The position numbers and the translations under genes are program-made. Below the pieces are notes generated by a model, which was not told the DNA's origin, did no database searches, and saw nothing but the letters and a program-made list of their open reading frames with translations. A stretch of 64,000 bases of DNA from Hymenobacter canadensis (GTDB taxonomy: Bacteria > Bacteroidota > Bacteroidia > Cytophagales > Hymenobacteraceae), in NCBI RefSeq assembly GCF_027359925.1, contig NZ_CP114767.1, positions 3,534,001 to 3,598,000 on the forward strand, in the 5' to 3' direction. Positions 1-8,766 of the stretch are shown in pieces (position 1 is the stretch's first letter; every line of letters starts with the position of its first letter).

Positions 1-29
1 TTTTTTGCGTTTCTGGCCGCCCCTACACC

Positions 30-360
30 CCCATTCTCCTATCCACACCGCGTGGATAAGGGTGGATAACTTCCCCCGGTTTTCACCACAATCCACACAC
101 CCTGCTGGCTGTGGATTGTGGATTAGTGGATAAGCTATGTGGATTGTTAAAAAGATAGTTATGTTTCTTACTATCAGTAATTTACTATCCACACACCCTG
201 TTGATAGACGGTGCATAAACCCGAAGCTGTACACAAGTTATCCGCGCTGTGGATTACTCCCGCCGATTGTCCACTTATGCACAGCCCTAACGATGGAGAT
301 TAAAAAGATTTCTTAAAATTTCTTCTTTTAAAAAGTTATTAACCCTGTGGACAACCCGGC
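30..360. other. Putative chromosomal replication origin (oriC), DnaA-box cluster plus AT-rich element
   Basis: Seen: a dense set of 9-mers resembling the DnaA box TTATNCACA on both strands. One matches fully (TTATGCACA, 275-283). One-mismatch copies lie at 39-47, 51-59, 61-69, 117-125, 125-133, 185-193, 210-218, 248-256 and 346-354. Two-mismatch copies lie at 89-97, 110-118, 138-146 and 267-275. An AT-rich stretch at 291-345 could be the unwinding element. No gene fits in 1-484. Inferred: bacterial oriC. The window edge may cut it, and dnaA itself is not in the window, which is not unusual in Bacteroidota. Confidence 0.75.
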
Positions 361-484
361 CGGCCCTCAAAAAAAAAGAGGCCTACGGTTCTGCGTTTCA
401 AATGGGCCGGAGGAAAATCAAATCCGGCGCGCCGGAAACTCTGGGAGCCGCGGCCGCCGTATACAACGGGCAACCTCTCCCGCC

Positions 485-976
485 ATGCCCTTCAACTACG
501 ACCAGGATTTCCGGCACCTCAACCTGCGCGAGCAGCCCGAGCTGTACCGCGTGGGAAAGGGCGAGCAGGGCGTGCTGCTGGTAGAACCCTACAAGAGCGA
601 AATTCTGCCCCACTGGCGCTTCCGCACGCCGGCAGTGGCCCGGGAGTCGTCGGAGACTATCTACGGCTTGTTTGAGGACTATCTGAAGGCCCACGACTTC
701 GTGGGGGCCGACATGGCCCGGAAGTTCCTGCAGATGGGCTTCACGCGTGCCCGGCGCTACGCCAACCACCAGGGCGGTAAAAAGTACGCGGGGCCCGTGC
801 CGGCCGATAAGAAGGGCCAGAGCGGGGCCCACGGCCGCGAGGAACTGCCCCGCTCGCCCGAGGATCCGGAAAAAGCTGAAGCCGCCGCCATCTTCAAGCG
901 CAAATGGGACCAGGCCAAAATCCACCCCGACTACGTGCAGCAGCGCGCCGACTTCGAAGCCCGCTACGGGAAATGA
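485..976 (+). CDS. DUF4385 family protein
   Basis: 163-residue soluble protein recognised as DUF4385 by its conserved core: PELYRVGKGEQGVLLVEPYK near residue 17, then LPHWRFRTP, FVGADMARKFLQMGFTRARR and a C-terminal KWDQAK segment. The family is widespread in bacteria and viruses and its biochemical role is unknown. The ATG at 485 is chosen because homology begins at MPFNYDQDF. An in-frame start at 347 would add 46 unrelated residues and run into the DnaA-box cluster. It lies between two groups of DnaA-like boxes, which may be chance or a conserved origin-flanking position. Confidence 0.85.
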   Translation: MPFNYDQDFRHLNLREQPELYRVGKGEQGVLLVEPYKSEILPHWRFRTPAVARESSETIYGLFEDYLKAHDFVGADMARKFLQMGFTRARRYANHQGGKKYAGPVPADKKGQSGAHGREELPRSPEDPEKAEAAAIFKRKWDQAKIHPDYVQQRADFEARYGK

Positions 977-981
977 GCCGT

Positions 982-1015
982 GTAATGTTGATAAGCCAGT
1001 GCGTAATGTTGATAG
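982..1015. repeat. Direct repeat GTAATGTTGATA, 21-bp period
   Basis: Two identical 12-mers at 982-993 and 1003-1014 start 21 bp apart, about two helical turns. Each contains TGTTGATA, a DnaA-box relative (TTATCAACA on the other strand). Further copies of TGTTGATA lie at 199-206 and 1698-1705, and a partial inverse at 1118-1125. All are in the putative origin region, so they may be part of the DnaA-binding array. Confidence 0.5.
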
Positions 1016-1177
1016 GTGGCCGGTAGTTGCTGCTGGCAAACAAAGCCGGCCCCGACTGCGCCCGCGAGGTGCCTCGGTAAGCAGGTATTCCCCCCGCACC
1101 TACCAGGCCGCCGCCACTTATCAACCCTCAACCTCCTACCTTTACTTTCTTCAAGAAATACCCCCAACCAAAGCGCT

Positions 1178-1663
1178 ATGACTCCCACAAACGCAACGCC
1201 CCAGAGCCTCGACGAAAACGAAATTACCCTGGGCACCGGCATGGGCCCGCTCCGCTTCGGGGCCACCATGGACGAGGTGCGCGCCCTGATGGGTGAGCCT
1301 GAAGAAATCGAAGAGTCGGAAGACGACGACGAATTTGAGCACCAAGCCTGGAACTACCTCGAGGAAGGCTACTCGCTGTACTTCGACCGCGAAGACGACT
1401 TCCGCCTGAGCTGCATCGAAACCGACCACCCTGGCATGCGCCTCTACGGCGAGAACATCCACGGCAAAACGCCTGACGAAATCCAGGCCCTCATGAGCCG
1501 CCACGGCCACGAAGCCAGCGAGACGGAGAAGATGGATACTGGTGAAATGCGCATTTCCTACGAGAAGGAAATGATTGACCTTTACTTTGATGACAACGAG
1601 CTGCAGTTTGTCAACTTCGGGGTGTTCATATCCGAAGACCTTGACGTACAGTGGCCTGCCTAA
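1178..1663 (+). CDS. Conserved hypothetical protein, 161 aa, acidic
   Basis: Acidic soluble protein with no signal peptide. The motif GMGPLRFGATMDEVRALMGEP near residues 20-40 resembles the G-x-S-x-x-E-V-x-x-x-lGxP turn of BamE/SmpA-like and related small domains, followed by an alternating strand pattern. I cannot assign a function. The start at 1178 is preferred over upstream in-frame codons because residues encoded at 1016-1177 are low-complexity and overlap the GTAATGTTGATA repeats. A TACCTTTA element at 1137-1144 may be its promoter. Downstream are a perfect DnaA box and a bidirectional terminator. Confidence 0.75.
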   Translation: MTPTNATPQSLDENEITLGTGMGPLRFGATMDEVRALMGEPEEIEESEDDDEFEHQAWNYLEEGYSLYFDREDDFRLSCIETDHPGMRLYGENIHGKTPDEIQALMSRHGHEASETEKMDTGEMRISYEKEMIDLYFDDNELQFVNFGVFISEDLDVQWPA

Positions 1664-1671
1664 AAGCAGGG

Positions 1672-1714
1672 TTATCCACAAAATGCAATGAAACTTGTGT
1701 TGATAAGTGGATAA
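1672..1714. other. Second DnaA-box cluster
   Basis: A perfect TTATCCACA lies at 1672-1680, nine bases after a stop codon. TGTTGATAA (1698-1706) and AGTGGATAA (1706-1714) follow, each one mismatch from the inverse box. With the cluster at 39-354 this could form a bipartite origin with the two small genes between. That interpretation is inference. Confidence 0.55.
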
Positions 1715-1803
1715 GTGGCTGATTTTGTAAGTATTTAGCTCTTGCTATACTACGTTCAGTCCGGAGTTATCCTCATTTTGCCGGATGCCCGAAAAGCAGA
1801 ACA

Positions 1804-1840
1804 TAAAAAAGCCGCTCTTGCAAAAGAGCGGCTTTTTTGT
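1804..1840. terminator. Bidirectional intrinsic terminator
   Basis: Perfect 9-bp stem GCCGCTCTT / AAGAGCGGC (1811-1819, 1824-1832), loop GCAA, with A-run before and T-run after. It sits between the convergent 161-aa gene and the phosphate transporter and can serve both. Confidence 0.9.
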
Positions 1841-1868
1841 ATTAAGGCAGGAAACGTACCGGTGGCTG

Positions 1869-3272
1869 CTAGCCCAGAATAGCGCGGAACAGCAGGAACA
1901 AACCGCCTGACAGGGCCATCGTTACGGGCAGCGTGAGCACCCAGGCCAGGGCAATGTTGCGCACCATCTGTGGGTTCAGGTTCTTGATGCCGCGGTTGGC
2001 GACCATGGAGCCGGCAATGGCCGACGACAGCACGTGCGTGGTAGAAGCGGGCAGGCCGTAGGCGGTGCTCACCCCAATCATGGCGGCGGCCACCAGCTCC
2101 GACGACGCGCCCTGCGCGTAGGTCAGGTGCTCCTTGCCGATCCGCTCACCAATGGTTGTCACGATGCGCTGCCAGCCAATCATGGTGCCGCAGGCCAACG
2201 ACAGCGACACGGCCAGCAGCACCCAGAAGGGGGCGTAGTCGGTGAAGGATTTCATGTTGGCAATGGCGCCGTCGTAGGTGGCGCGGTCGGCGGTGCTCAA
2301 ACTCACCCGCTCGCTACCGAGCAGCTTCTTAGCGCGGTTCGAAGTCAGCAGGATGCCTTTGCGAATCTGGAAGCGGGCGTCCTGCGGCAGCTGGGCCACG
2401 CTGGTTTTGCCGGCGAAGATGGCGTCGAGCGTGTCGGTCTGGCTCTTGATTTCGGCCAGCATCTTCTGGTCGGCGGGGCTCAGCTCACGGGGGTTTACTT
2501 TGGCCATCACCTGCTCAATCTTCACCAGCGAGTCGCGCATGTCCAGCGGGTTCTTACCGTTGTCGAGGGCGAAATAGGTGGGCACGATACCGATCAGGAT
2601 CAGCATGATCAGGCCCACGCCTTTCTGGCCGTCGTTGGAGCCGTGGAAAAAGCTCACCAACGTGCAGGTGGCAATCAGGATCAAGCGGATCCAGATGGGC
2701 GGTGGCTTGTGCTTATTAGGCTCCTTAAAGATGGACTTGTTGCGTACGAAGCGCTTCAGCAAAAACATCATGATGATGGTGAGCGAGAAGCCGAACAGCG
2801 GCCCGATGAGCAGGGCAATGCCCGTTTCGCCAGCCTTGCTCCAGTTAACGGCCGCGTTCTGCGAGCCGGGCAGGAGGCTGAAGGCAATGCCCACCCCCAG
2901 AATGGAGCCAATCAGGGCATGCGACGACGACGAGGGCAGGCCGTAGTACCAGGTGCCCACGTTCCAGATGATGGCCCCCAGAATCAGGGCCCCCACCATG
3001 GCAATGCCGTGGTAGACGTTCTGATCGACGAGACTCTCCACGGGCAGCAGGTACACGATGCCCATGGCCACGGCAATGCCGCCGGAAAACACGCCGATGA
3101 AGTTCCAGAACGCCGACCAGATAACCGCCACCCAGGGCCGCAGGGCATTGGTGTAAATGACCGTGGCCACGGCGTTGGCCGTGTCGTGGAAGCCATTGAC
3201 AAATTCGAACGCGCAGGCCGCCACCAGACAGGTAGCCAGTAGCAGCAGCACGTGAGGCTCTAAGCCAAACAT
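1869..3272 (-). CDS. Inorganic phosphate transporter, PiT family
   Basis: 467-residue polytopic membrane protein of the PHO4/PiT family, which imports phosphate with a cation. The two duplicated signature regions are visible: FVNGFHDTANAVATVIYTNA near the N-terminus, and GSNDGQKGVG plus a late STAYGLPASTTHVLSSAIAG. There are about ten hydrophobic segments and a hydrophilic loop of about 110 residues (roughly 255-365) with no PhoU homology that I can see. The start at 3272 is chosen because the family N-terminus begins there and a TTG-N19-TACCTTTG promoter lies just upstream. No phosphate regulator is adjacent. Confidence 0.93.
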   Translation of the reverse strand: MFGLEPHVLLLLATCLVAACAFEFVNGFHDTANAVATVIYTNALRPWVAVIWSAFWNFIGVFSGGIAVAMGIVYLLPVESLVDQNVYHGIAMVGALILGAIIWNVGTWYYGLPSSSSHALIGSILGVGIAFSLLPGSQNAAVNWSKAGETGIALLIGPLFGFSLTIIMMFLLKRFVRNKSIFKEPNKHKPPPIWIRLILIATCTLVSFFHGSNDGQKGVGLIMLILIGIVPTYFALDNGKNPLDMRDSLVKIEQVMAKVNPRELSPADQKMLAEIKSQTDTLDAIFAGKTSVAQLPQDARFQIRKGILLTSNRAKKLLGSERVSLSTADRATYDGAIANMKSFTDYAPFWVLLAVSLSLACGTMIGWQRIVTTIGERIGKEHLTYAQGASSELVAAAMIGVSTAYGLPASTTHVLSSAIAGSMVANRGIKNLNPQMVRNIALAWVLTLPVTMALSGGLFLLFRAILG

Positions 3273-3308
3273 AAGAAGGGAATTGGTGAAAAGACGGTTT
3301 TCATCATC

Positions 3309-3338
3309 CAAAGGTAGATGTGCCCTTAGGGGCCGCAA
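3309..3338 (-). promoter_or_regulatory. Bacteroidota-type promoter of the PiT gene
   Basis: Read on the minus strand: TTG (3338-3336), 19 bases, then TACCTTTG (3316-3309), matching the -33 TTG / -7 TAnnTTTG consensus. The -7 element is about 37 bases from the start codon. Confidence 0.7.
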
Positions 3339-3505
3339 GATTATGAAATTGTTACGGCACTATCCGGGCGACTCCCATTTGAGGCGCTAAACGCAGGAAG
3401 GCGTACGGGGTTAGCCCGAATATTCGGCAACTGCTAAATTACTGGCTGGCACCCCGCCAGCGCTTCTTCGGCCGCGGCGGCTAGGCTACTAGCGTCGGCT
3501 TTAGC

Positions 3506-3513
3506 TACTTTTG
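3506..3513 (+). promoter_or_regulatory. Putative -7 promoter element for glyQS
   Basis: TACTTTTG matches TAnnTTTG. It lies immediately before the palindromic repeat at 3521-3612, so a transcript starting here would carry that hairpin in its 5' leader. I see no clear -33 element. Confidence 0.4.
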
Positions 3514-3520
3514 CCCGGAG

Positions 3521-3612
3521 CGGCTGTCATTCCGACGAAGGAGGAATCTCGCTAGTGGGGTAACTGATTACGCTACACCAGCGAGATTCCTCCTTCGTCG
3601 GAATGACAGCCG
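3521..3612. repeat. Palindromic intergenic element, 32-bp perfect arms
   Basis: Arms at 3521-3552 and 3581-3612 are perfect reverse complements (outer CGGCTGTCATTCCGACGAAG), with a 28-bp loop. There is no coding capacity. It ends 24 bases before the glyQS start codon. Confidence 0.9.
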
Positions 3613-3636
3613 ACGCCTCTTACTTCTCTATAAAGC

Positions 3637-5154
3637 ATGAGCAACGAGCAGAAACCCGCCGCCACCACCGAAAGCACCCTGGCCGATATCGTGTCGCACG
3701 CCAAGGAATACGGCTTCGTATTCCCTTCCTCGGAAATCTACGACGGCCTGGCCGCCGTCTACGACTACGGCCCCAACGGCGTGGAGCTCAAAAACAACCT
3801 CAAGCAGCTCTGGTGGAAGGCCATGACCCAGCTTCACCAGAACGTGGTGGGCATCGACGCGGCCATCTTCATGCACCCGCTCACCTGGAAAGCTTCCGGC
3901 CACATCGACGGCTTCTCCGACCCCATGATCGACAACCTCGACAGCAAGAAGCGCTACCGCGCCGACGTGCTGCTTGAAGACAAAGCCGCCGAGTACGAAA
4001 AGAACGGCGAGCTGGCCCGCGCCGAAACCCTGCTGGCCGAAATGGGCCGTCTGCTCACCAGCGAGGATCTGGCTGGCGTGAAGCAGCTCATCATTGATGA
4101 GAAAATCATCTGCCCGGTTTCCAAAACCAGCAACTGGACCGACGTGCGCCAGTTCAACCTGATGTTCTCGACCCAGATTGGGGCCGTGGCCGAAGATTCC
4201 AGCAAGATTTACCTGCGCCCCGAGACGGCCCAGGGCATCTTCGTCAACTTCCTGAACGTGCAGAAGTCGGCGCGGCAGAAGGTGCCGTTCGGCATTGCCC
4301 AGATCGGCAAGGCCTTCCGCAACGAGATTGTGGCCCGGCAGTTCATCTTCCGCATGCGGGAGTTCGAGCAGATGGAAATGCAGTTCTTCGTGCGGCCCGG
4401 CACCGAGGGCGAGTGGTACGACACCTGGAAAGCCACCCGCCGCCGCTGGCACGAGGTGATGGGCCTGCCCGCCGCCAAGCTCCGCTTCCACGACCACGAT
4501 AAACTGGCCCACTACGCCAAGGCTGCCGTGGACATTGAGTACGAATTCCCGTTTGGCTTCAAGGAAATCGAGGGCATCCACTCCCGCTCCGACTTCGACC
4601 TGACCCAGCACCAGGAGCTCAGCCGCAAGAAGCAGCAGTACTTCGACGCCGACGTAAACCCCGAAACCGGCAAGCCTTACGGCAACTACGTGCCCTACGT
4701 GGTGGAAACCAGCGTAGGCGCCGACCGCCTGTTCCTGGCCACGCTCTGCCAGGCCTACACCGAGGAAACCATCACGGAGGGCGAAGGCGAGAAGGAGCAG
4801 ACCAAAACCCGCACCTTCCTGAAGCTGCACCCGGCCGTGGCCCCCATCAAGGCCGCCATTTTCCCGCTCGTGAAAAAGGACGGCATGCCCGAAAAGGCCG
4901 AGGAAATCTTCAACACCCTGCGCTTCGATTTCCGGGTGGTGATGGAGGAACGCGACGCCATCGGCAAGCGCTACACCCGCCAGGACCTCATCGGCACGCC
5001 GTTCTGCATTGTGGTAGACGGCCAGACGCTGGAAGACAACACCGTGACCGTGCGCCACCGCGACTCCCGCGAGCAGACCCGCATGCCCATCTCGGAGCTG
5101 AAAAGCTACATCGGGGAGGCCGTGAGTCTGTCGCGCATTTTCGAGCAGCTGTAG
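3637..5154 (+). CDS. glyQS: Glycine--tRNA ligase, single-chain alpha2 type
   Basis: 505-residue class II aminoacyl-tRNA synthetase that charges tRNA-Gly. It is the eukaryote/archaea-like homodimeric form, not the alpha2beta2 form. Visible features: RPETAQGIFVNF (194-205), motif 2 FGIAQIGKAFRNEI through FREFEQMEMQFF (218-251), motif 3 VETSVGADRLFLATL (356-370) and a C-terminal anticodon-binding domain from about 405. Length is normal for this type. The ATG at 3637 follows the palindromic element directly. A strong terminator follows, so it appears monocistronic. Confidence 0.96.
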   Translation: MSNEQKPAATTESTLADIVSHAKEYGFVFPSSEIYDGLAAVYDYGPNGVELKNNLKQLWWKAMTQLHQNVVGIDAAIFMHPLTWKASGHIDGFSDPMIDNLDSKKRYRADVLLEDKAAEYEKNGELARAETLLAEMGRLLTSEDLAGVKQLIIDEKIICPVSKTSNWTDVRQFNLMFSTQIGAVAEDSSKIYLRPETAQGIFVNFLNVQKSARQKVPFGIAQIGKAFRNEIVARQFIFRMREFEQMEMQFFVRPGTEGEWYDTWKATRRRWHEVMGLPAAKLRFHDHDKLAHYAKAAVDIEYEFPFGFKEIEGIHSRSDFDLTQHQELSRKKQQYFDADVNPETGKPYGNYVPYVVETSVGADRLFLATLCQAYTEETITEGEGEKEQTKTRTFLKLHPAVAPIKAAIFPLVKKDGMPEKAEEIFNTLRFDFRVVMEERDAIGKRYTRQDLIGTPFCIVVDGQTLEDNTVTVRHRDSREQTRMPISELKSYIGEAVSLSRIFEQL

Positions 5155-5173
5155 AAGTTGGCTGAATAGTATT

Positions 5174-5228
5174 CGGGCATAAAAAATCCCCGCGTTGTGT
5201 GAGCAGCGTGGGGATTTTTTTATGCCCG
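5174..5228. terminator. Intrinsic terminator after glyQS
   Basis: Long hairpin: CGGGCAT + A-run + ATCCCCGCG pairs with CGTGGGGAT + T-run + ATGCCCG, with one wobble. It has the symmetry to act on both strands, although only glyQS needs it here. The following 235 bases to 5463 contain no gene; they are probably leader and promoter DNA, but I see no convincing consensus promoter. Confidence 0.85.
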
Positions 5229-5463
5229 AAAATTCCGGCCGGAAAAGTTGCCATACGAAGTTAGAAGCTCATTTACAGTTGGATAAGTTGAAATTTTTCC
5301 TGTAAAATAGCTACTGGCTTGTGGGCATTCGGGAAGAATATTGCTTACTTGGTGGAAGTTCTTTTGCTAACTGGTTTCTGCTTGCCGTTCCTGCACGTCT
5401 TCGGGTCAGCGGTTGGTTTTCAGCCTGTTTCATCGTCTTTCGTCCAACACATAAATTTTTTAG

Positions 5464-8400
5464 ATGGGAATTTCTACTAATTCAGGGTACCGTTTTTCTG
5501 CGTTTCAAGGGCTGCTTGCGGCGCTGGGGCTACTGGCGGCGGCGCCGGCTGTAGCGGCGGAAGCTCCCGGCAGAGTGGCCGCTCCTACCGAAGGCCGCCA
5601 CCTGCAGTTTGTGGCCAACCGCAAGCAGTGGGCGCGCCCCGTGCTGTTTGCTACCGATGTGCCCGGCGGCCGCCTGTACCTGGAGCGCGGCCGGCTGCTG
5701 CAAACCCTCTACGACACCAAGGCCGTGGAGGAGCTGCACCACTGCAAGCCCGACGGGCGCGACCACCGCATCAGGGCGCATGCCTACTCGGTGTCGTTTG
5801 TGGGAGCCAACATGCAGGCCCAGGTGCAGGGCGGCGACGAAACCGGCGAAATCAGCAACTACTTCCTGGGCAAAGACCGCAGCAAGTGGGCCAGCAACGT
5901 GCCGTCCTATAATGAGGTGCGCTACCAGGAGCTGTACCCCGGTACCAACCTGCGCTTCTATACCCACGAGGAGCAGCTGGAATACGACTTCGAGCTGGCC
6001 CCCGGCGCCGATGCCAACCGCATCAAGCTCCGCTACGAAGGCCAGCAGAAGCTCGCCATCGTGAAGGGCGCTTTGCAGGTTACTACCTCGGTGGGCACCG
6101 TGCTGGAGCAGAGCCCGGTGGCGTACCAGCTGCAGAACGGCCGCAAAACGCCGGTGGCCTGCCGCTACGTGCTGAGCGCCGACAATACCCTCTCGTTTGG
6201 CTTCCCGCAGGACTACAACCACGCCCTGCCGCTGGTCATCGACCCGGTTCTGGTGTACTCGTCTTATACCGGCTCCACGGCCAGCAACTACGGCTACACG
6301 GCCACCTACGACGCGCAGGGCAACCTGTACGCCGGCGGCGTGGTGTTTGCCGCCGGCTACCCCACCACCACCGGCGCCTACGACGTGAGCTTTGCCGCCA
6401 GCCAAGACTACGGTATCATGAAGTTCAACCCGGTGGCCACCACCCGGGCAGCTTCGCGCGTCTACGCTACCTACGTCGGGGGCGCCTCCGACGACCATCC
6501 GCACAGCATGGTGGTAGACCCCGCCGGTAACCTTGTGATTCTGGGTACCACCAGTTCCTCGGATTTCCCCACCACCACCAATGCCTACGACGTGAGCTTC
6601 AACACGGGCGCCGACATTGTGGTGTCGAAGCTCAACCCAACCGGCACGCAGCTGCTGGCTTCCACCTTCTTTGGCGGCAGCGGCGTGGATGGCCAGATCA
6701 GCGGTACGCTCGACAAAAACTACAACGACACCTACCGCGGCGACGTCACGACCGACACCCAGGGCAATATTTATCTGGCCACGATGACCTCGTCGGCTAA
6801 CTTTCCGATAGTCAACGGCTTTCAGCGCACTAAAGGCGCTAATTCTGATGCCGTGGTAGCCAAGTTCAACTCCAGCCTGAACAGCCTGACGTGGAGCACG
6901 TTCCTGGGCGGCTCGGGCGAGGATGCGGCCTACTCGGTGCAGGTAGACAGCACCGGCGCGGTGTTCGTGAGCGGCGGCACTACCAGCACCAACTTCCCGG
7001 GCACGGTGGGCGGCCTCAACCCGCAGTACCGCGGCGGCAGTGCCGACGGCTTTGTGGCCCGGATTGCGGCGGCCGGCAACGACCTGTTCCAGGCTTCCTA
7101 TATCGGCACGGCCGGCTACGACCAGGCCTATTTCCTGCAGCTTGACCGCCAGGGTGAGGTGTACCTGTTTGGGCAGACCGACGGGGCCTACCCCGTATCG
7201 ACGGGCGTGTATTCCAACCCCAACAGTCTGCAGTTCCTGCACAAAATCAACCGCCTGCTGACGACCACCCGCTTTTCTACGGTGGTCGGCAACGGCAACT
7301 CGGGCGGGACCAACATTTCGCCCACGGCTTTCCTGGTAGATAACTGCGGGCAGATTTTGCTGTCCGGCTTCGGGGGCAACGTGGCCAACATGCCCGTCAC
7401 GCCCAACGCCATCCAGACGTCGTCGGCAGGTTCGTCGGGCAGCTTCGGCTACTTCTACATCATGCAGCTGGCGGCCAATGCCAGCGGCCTCGTGTACGGA
7501 ACCTACTTCGGCAACGGCAGCTGCCACGTAGACGGCGGCACCTCGCGCTTCGACAAGAAAGGCATCATCTACCAGTCGATGTGCGTGGGCAGCGGCTCAG
7601 CTACGCTGCCTATCACGCCCAACGGCTTCTCGGCCACCAACAACTCCAGCTGGAACAACGCCGCCTTCAAGATTGACGTGCTGCAGCTGGACGCCTCCTT
7701 CACAGCCTCATCTACGCCCGGCGGGTCGCGGATCCGGACCGGCTGCGCCCCGCTGACCGTGTTCTTCACCCGGCCTTCGGTGAGCGGCACTTCCACCAAC
7801 TGGACGTTCGGTAACGGCCAGACCTCCAGCAACGCCACCACCACGGTCAGCACGGTGTATTCCACCCCCGGCACCTACATTGCCCGCCTCACCGTCACGG
7901 ACCCTTCCAACTGCATCCAGAGCGCTACCTCCGTGGATACGATTGTGGTGTATGGCCTGCCCCGCGCCGCCATCGGCCCCGACCGCACCATCTGCGAGGG
8001 CAGCTCCGTGACGCTGGCGGTGCCGGATGCCGGCCCGGGCGTGACGTACGCCTGGTTCCCGCCGACGGGCCTCAACACCACCACGGGCCGCACGGTAGTG
8101 GCCTCGCCTACGGCCAGCACGTTCTACATCCTCACCGCCACCACCCCCAACAGCTGCACCGGCAAAGACACCGTGCTGGTATCGGTGGCGCCGCGGCCGC
8201 AGGTAACGGCGGCGGCCGGCGTAGTGAATGAGTTTACCGGCGTGCCCGTGGCGTTCAGCAGCACGGCTACGGCCGCTGTGGGCAGCTACGTCTGGGACTT
8301 CGGCGACGGTACCACCGGTACGGGCGCTGCCCCGAGCCACACCTACACCCGCCCCGGTACCTACGTGGTGCGCCTGGCGGCCAGATACGGCCCCAGTGGC

Positions 8401-8682
8401 CAGTGCGAGGAAGCCAGAACCGTGACGGTGAATATCTTTCAGGAAGAGAAGCCCAACGTTATTACGCCCAACGGCGACGGCAAAAACGATACGTTCAGGC
8501 CCTTCGTGACCCTGCAGCCGGTGGACATCCAGATTTTCAACCGCTGGGGCAAAAAGGTATTCGAGCAGAACAACTACACGCAGGGCTGGGGCCCGGAAAA
8601 CGTGCCCGGCGGCGTGTATTTCTACCAGCTCAAGAGCAACACCGGCGAAAGCTGGAAAGGCTGGGTGGAAGTAGTGCGCTAA
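5464..8682 (+). CDS. Secreted SBBP/PKD-repeat protein with gliding-motility C-terminal domain (T9SS cargo)
   Basis: 1072-residue exported protein. In order: a signal peptide ending near APAVAAEA (about residue 30); an N-terminal DUF7948-like region to about 270; a run of SBBP-type beta-propeller repeats to about 700, with repeated patterns such as GNLVILGTTSSSDFPTT and STFFGGSGVD; two PKD domains (about 743-815 and 917-980, the second with WDFGDGTT); and a C-terminal CHU_C/gliding-motility-type domain starting at PNVITPNGDGKNDTF (about 996) and ending KGWVEVVR. That domain type directs export by the type IX secretion system in Bacteroidota. Probably a surface adhesin or matrix protein; ligand unknown. 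Strong terminators lie on both sides. Confidence 0.9.
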   Translation: MGISTNSGYRFSAFQGLLAALGLLAAAPAVAAEAPGRVAAPTEGRHLQFVANRKQWARPVLFATDVPGGRLYLERGRLLQTLYDTKAVEELHHCKPDGRDHRIRAHAYSVSFVGANMQAQVQGGDETGEISNYFLGKDRSKWASNVPSYNEVRYQELYPGTNLRFYTHEEQLEYDFELAPGADANRIKLRYEGQQKLAIVKGALQVTTSVGTVLEQSPVAYQLQNGRKTPVACRYVLSADNTLSFGFPQDYNHALPLVIDPVLVYSSYTGSTASNYGYTATYDAQGNLYAGGVVFAAGYPTTTGAYDVSFAASQDYGIMKFNPVATTRAASRVYATYVGGASDDHPHSMVVDPAGNLVILGTTSSSDFPTTTNAYDVSFNTGADIVVSKLNPTGTQLLASTFFGGSGVDGQISGTLDKNYNDTYRGDVTTDTQGNIYLATMTSSANFPIVNGFQRTKGANSDAVVAKFNSSLNSLTWSTFLGGSGEDAAYSVQVDSTGAVFVSGGTTSTNFPGTVGGLNPQYRGGSADGFVARIAAAGNDLFQASYIGTAGYDQAYFLQLDRQGEVYLFGQTDGAYPVSTGVYSNPNSLQFLHKINRLLTTTRFSTVVGNGNSGGTNISPTAFLVDNCGQILLSGFGGNVANMPVTPNAIQTSSAGSSGSFGYFYIMQLAANASGLVYGTYFGNGSCHVDGGTSRFDKKGIIYQSMCVGSGSATLPITPNGFSATNNSSWNNAAFKIDVLQLDASFTASSTPGGSRIRTGCAPLTVFFTRPSVSGTSTNWTFGNGQTSSNATTTVSTVYSTPGTYIARLTVTDPSNCIQSATSVDTIVVYGLPRAAIGPDRTICEGSSVTLAVPDAGPGVTYAWFPPTGLNTTTGRTVVASPTASTFYILTATTPNSCTGKDTVLVSVAPRPQVTAAAGVVNEFTGVPVAFSSTATAAVGSYVWDFGDGTTGTGAAPSHTYTRPGTYVVRLAARYGPSGQCEEARTVTVNIFQEEKPNVITPNGDGKNDTFRPFVTLQPVDIQIFNRWGKKVFEQNNYTQGWGPENVPGGVYFYQLKSNTGESWKGWVEVVR

Positions 8683-8706
8683 TACCACCGGCAACTAAAG
8701 ATTTAC

Positions 8707-8746
8707 AAAAAAGCCGCCCCGAACAGCGTTCGGGGCGGCTTTTTTG
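8707..8746. terminator. Bidirectional intrinsic terminator
   Basis: Perfect 14-bp stem AAGCCGCCCCGAAC / GTTCGGGGCGGCTT (8711-8724, 8728-8741) flanked by A and T runs, between convergent genes. Confidence 0.92.
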
Positions 8747-8766
8747 TGGGCGTGAGGCACCAGAAA

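Noticed and set aside
2034..3242. 402-codon plus-strand frame over the phosphate-transporter gene
   Set aside because: Antisense shadow caused by high GC; it overlaps a clear PiT gene and shows no domain.
3628..5058. 476-codon minus-strand frame over glyQS
   Set aside because: Antisense shadow of a conserved synthetase; low-complexity Gly/Val/His composition.
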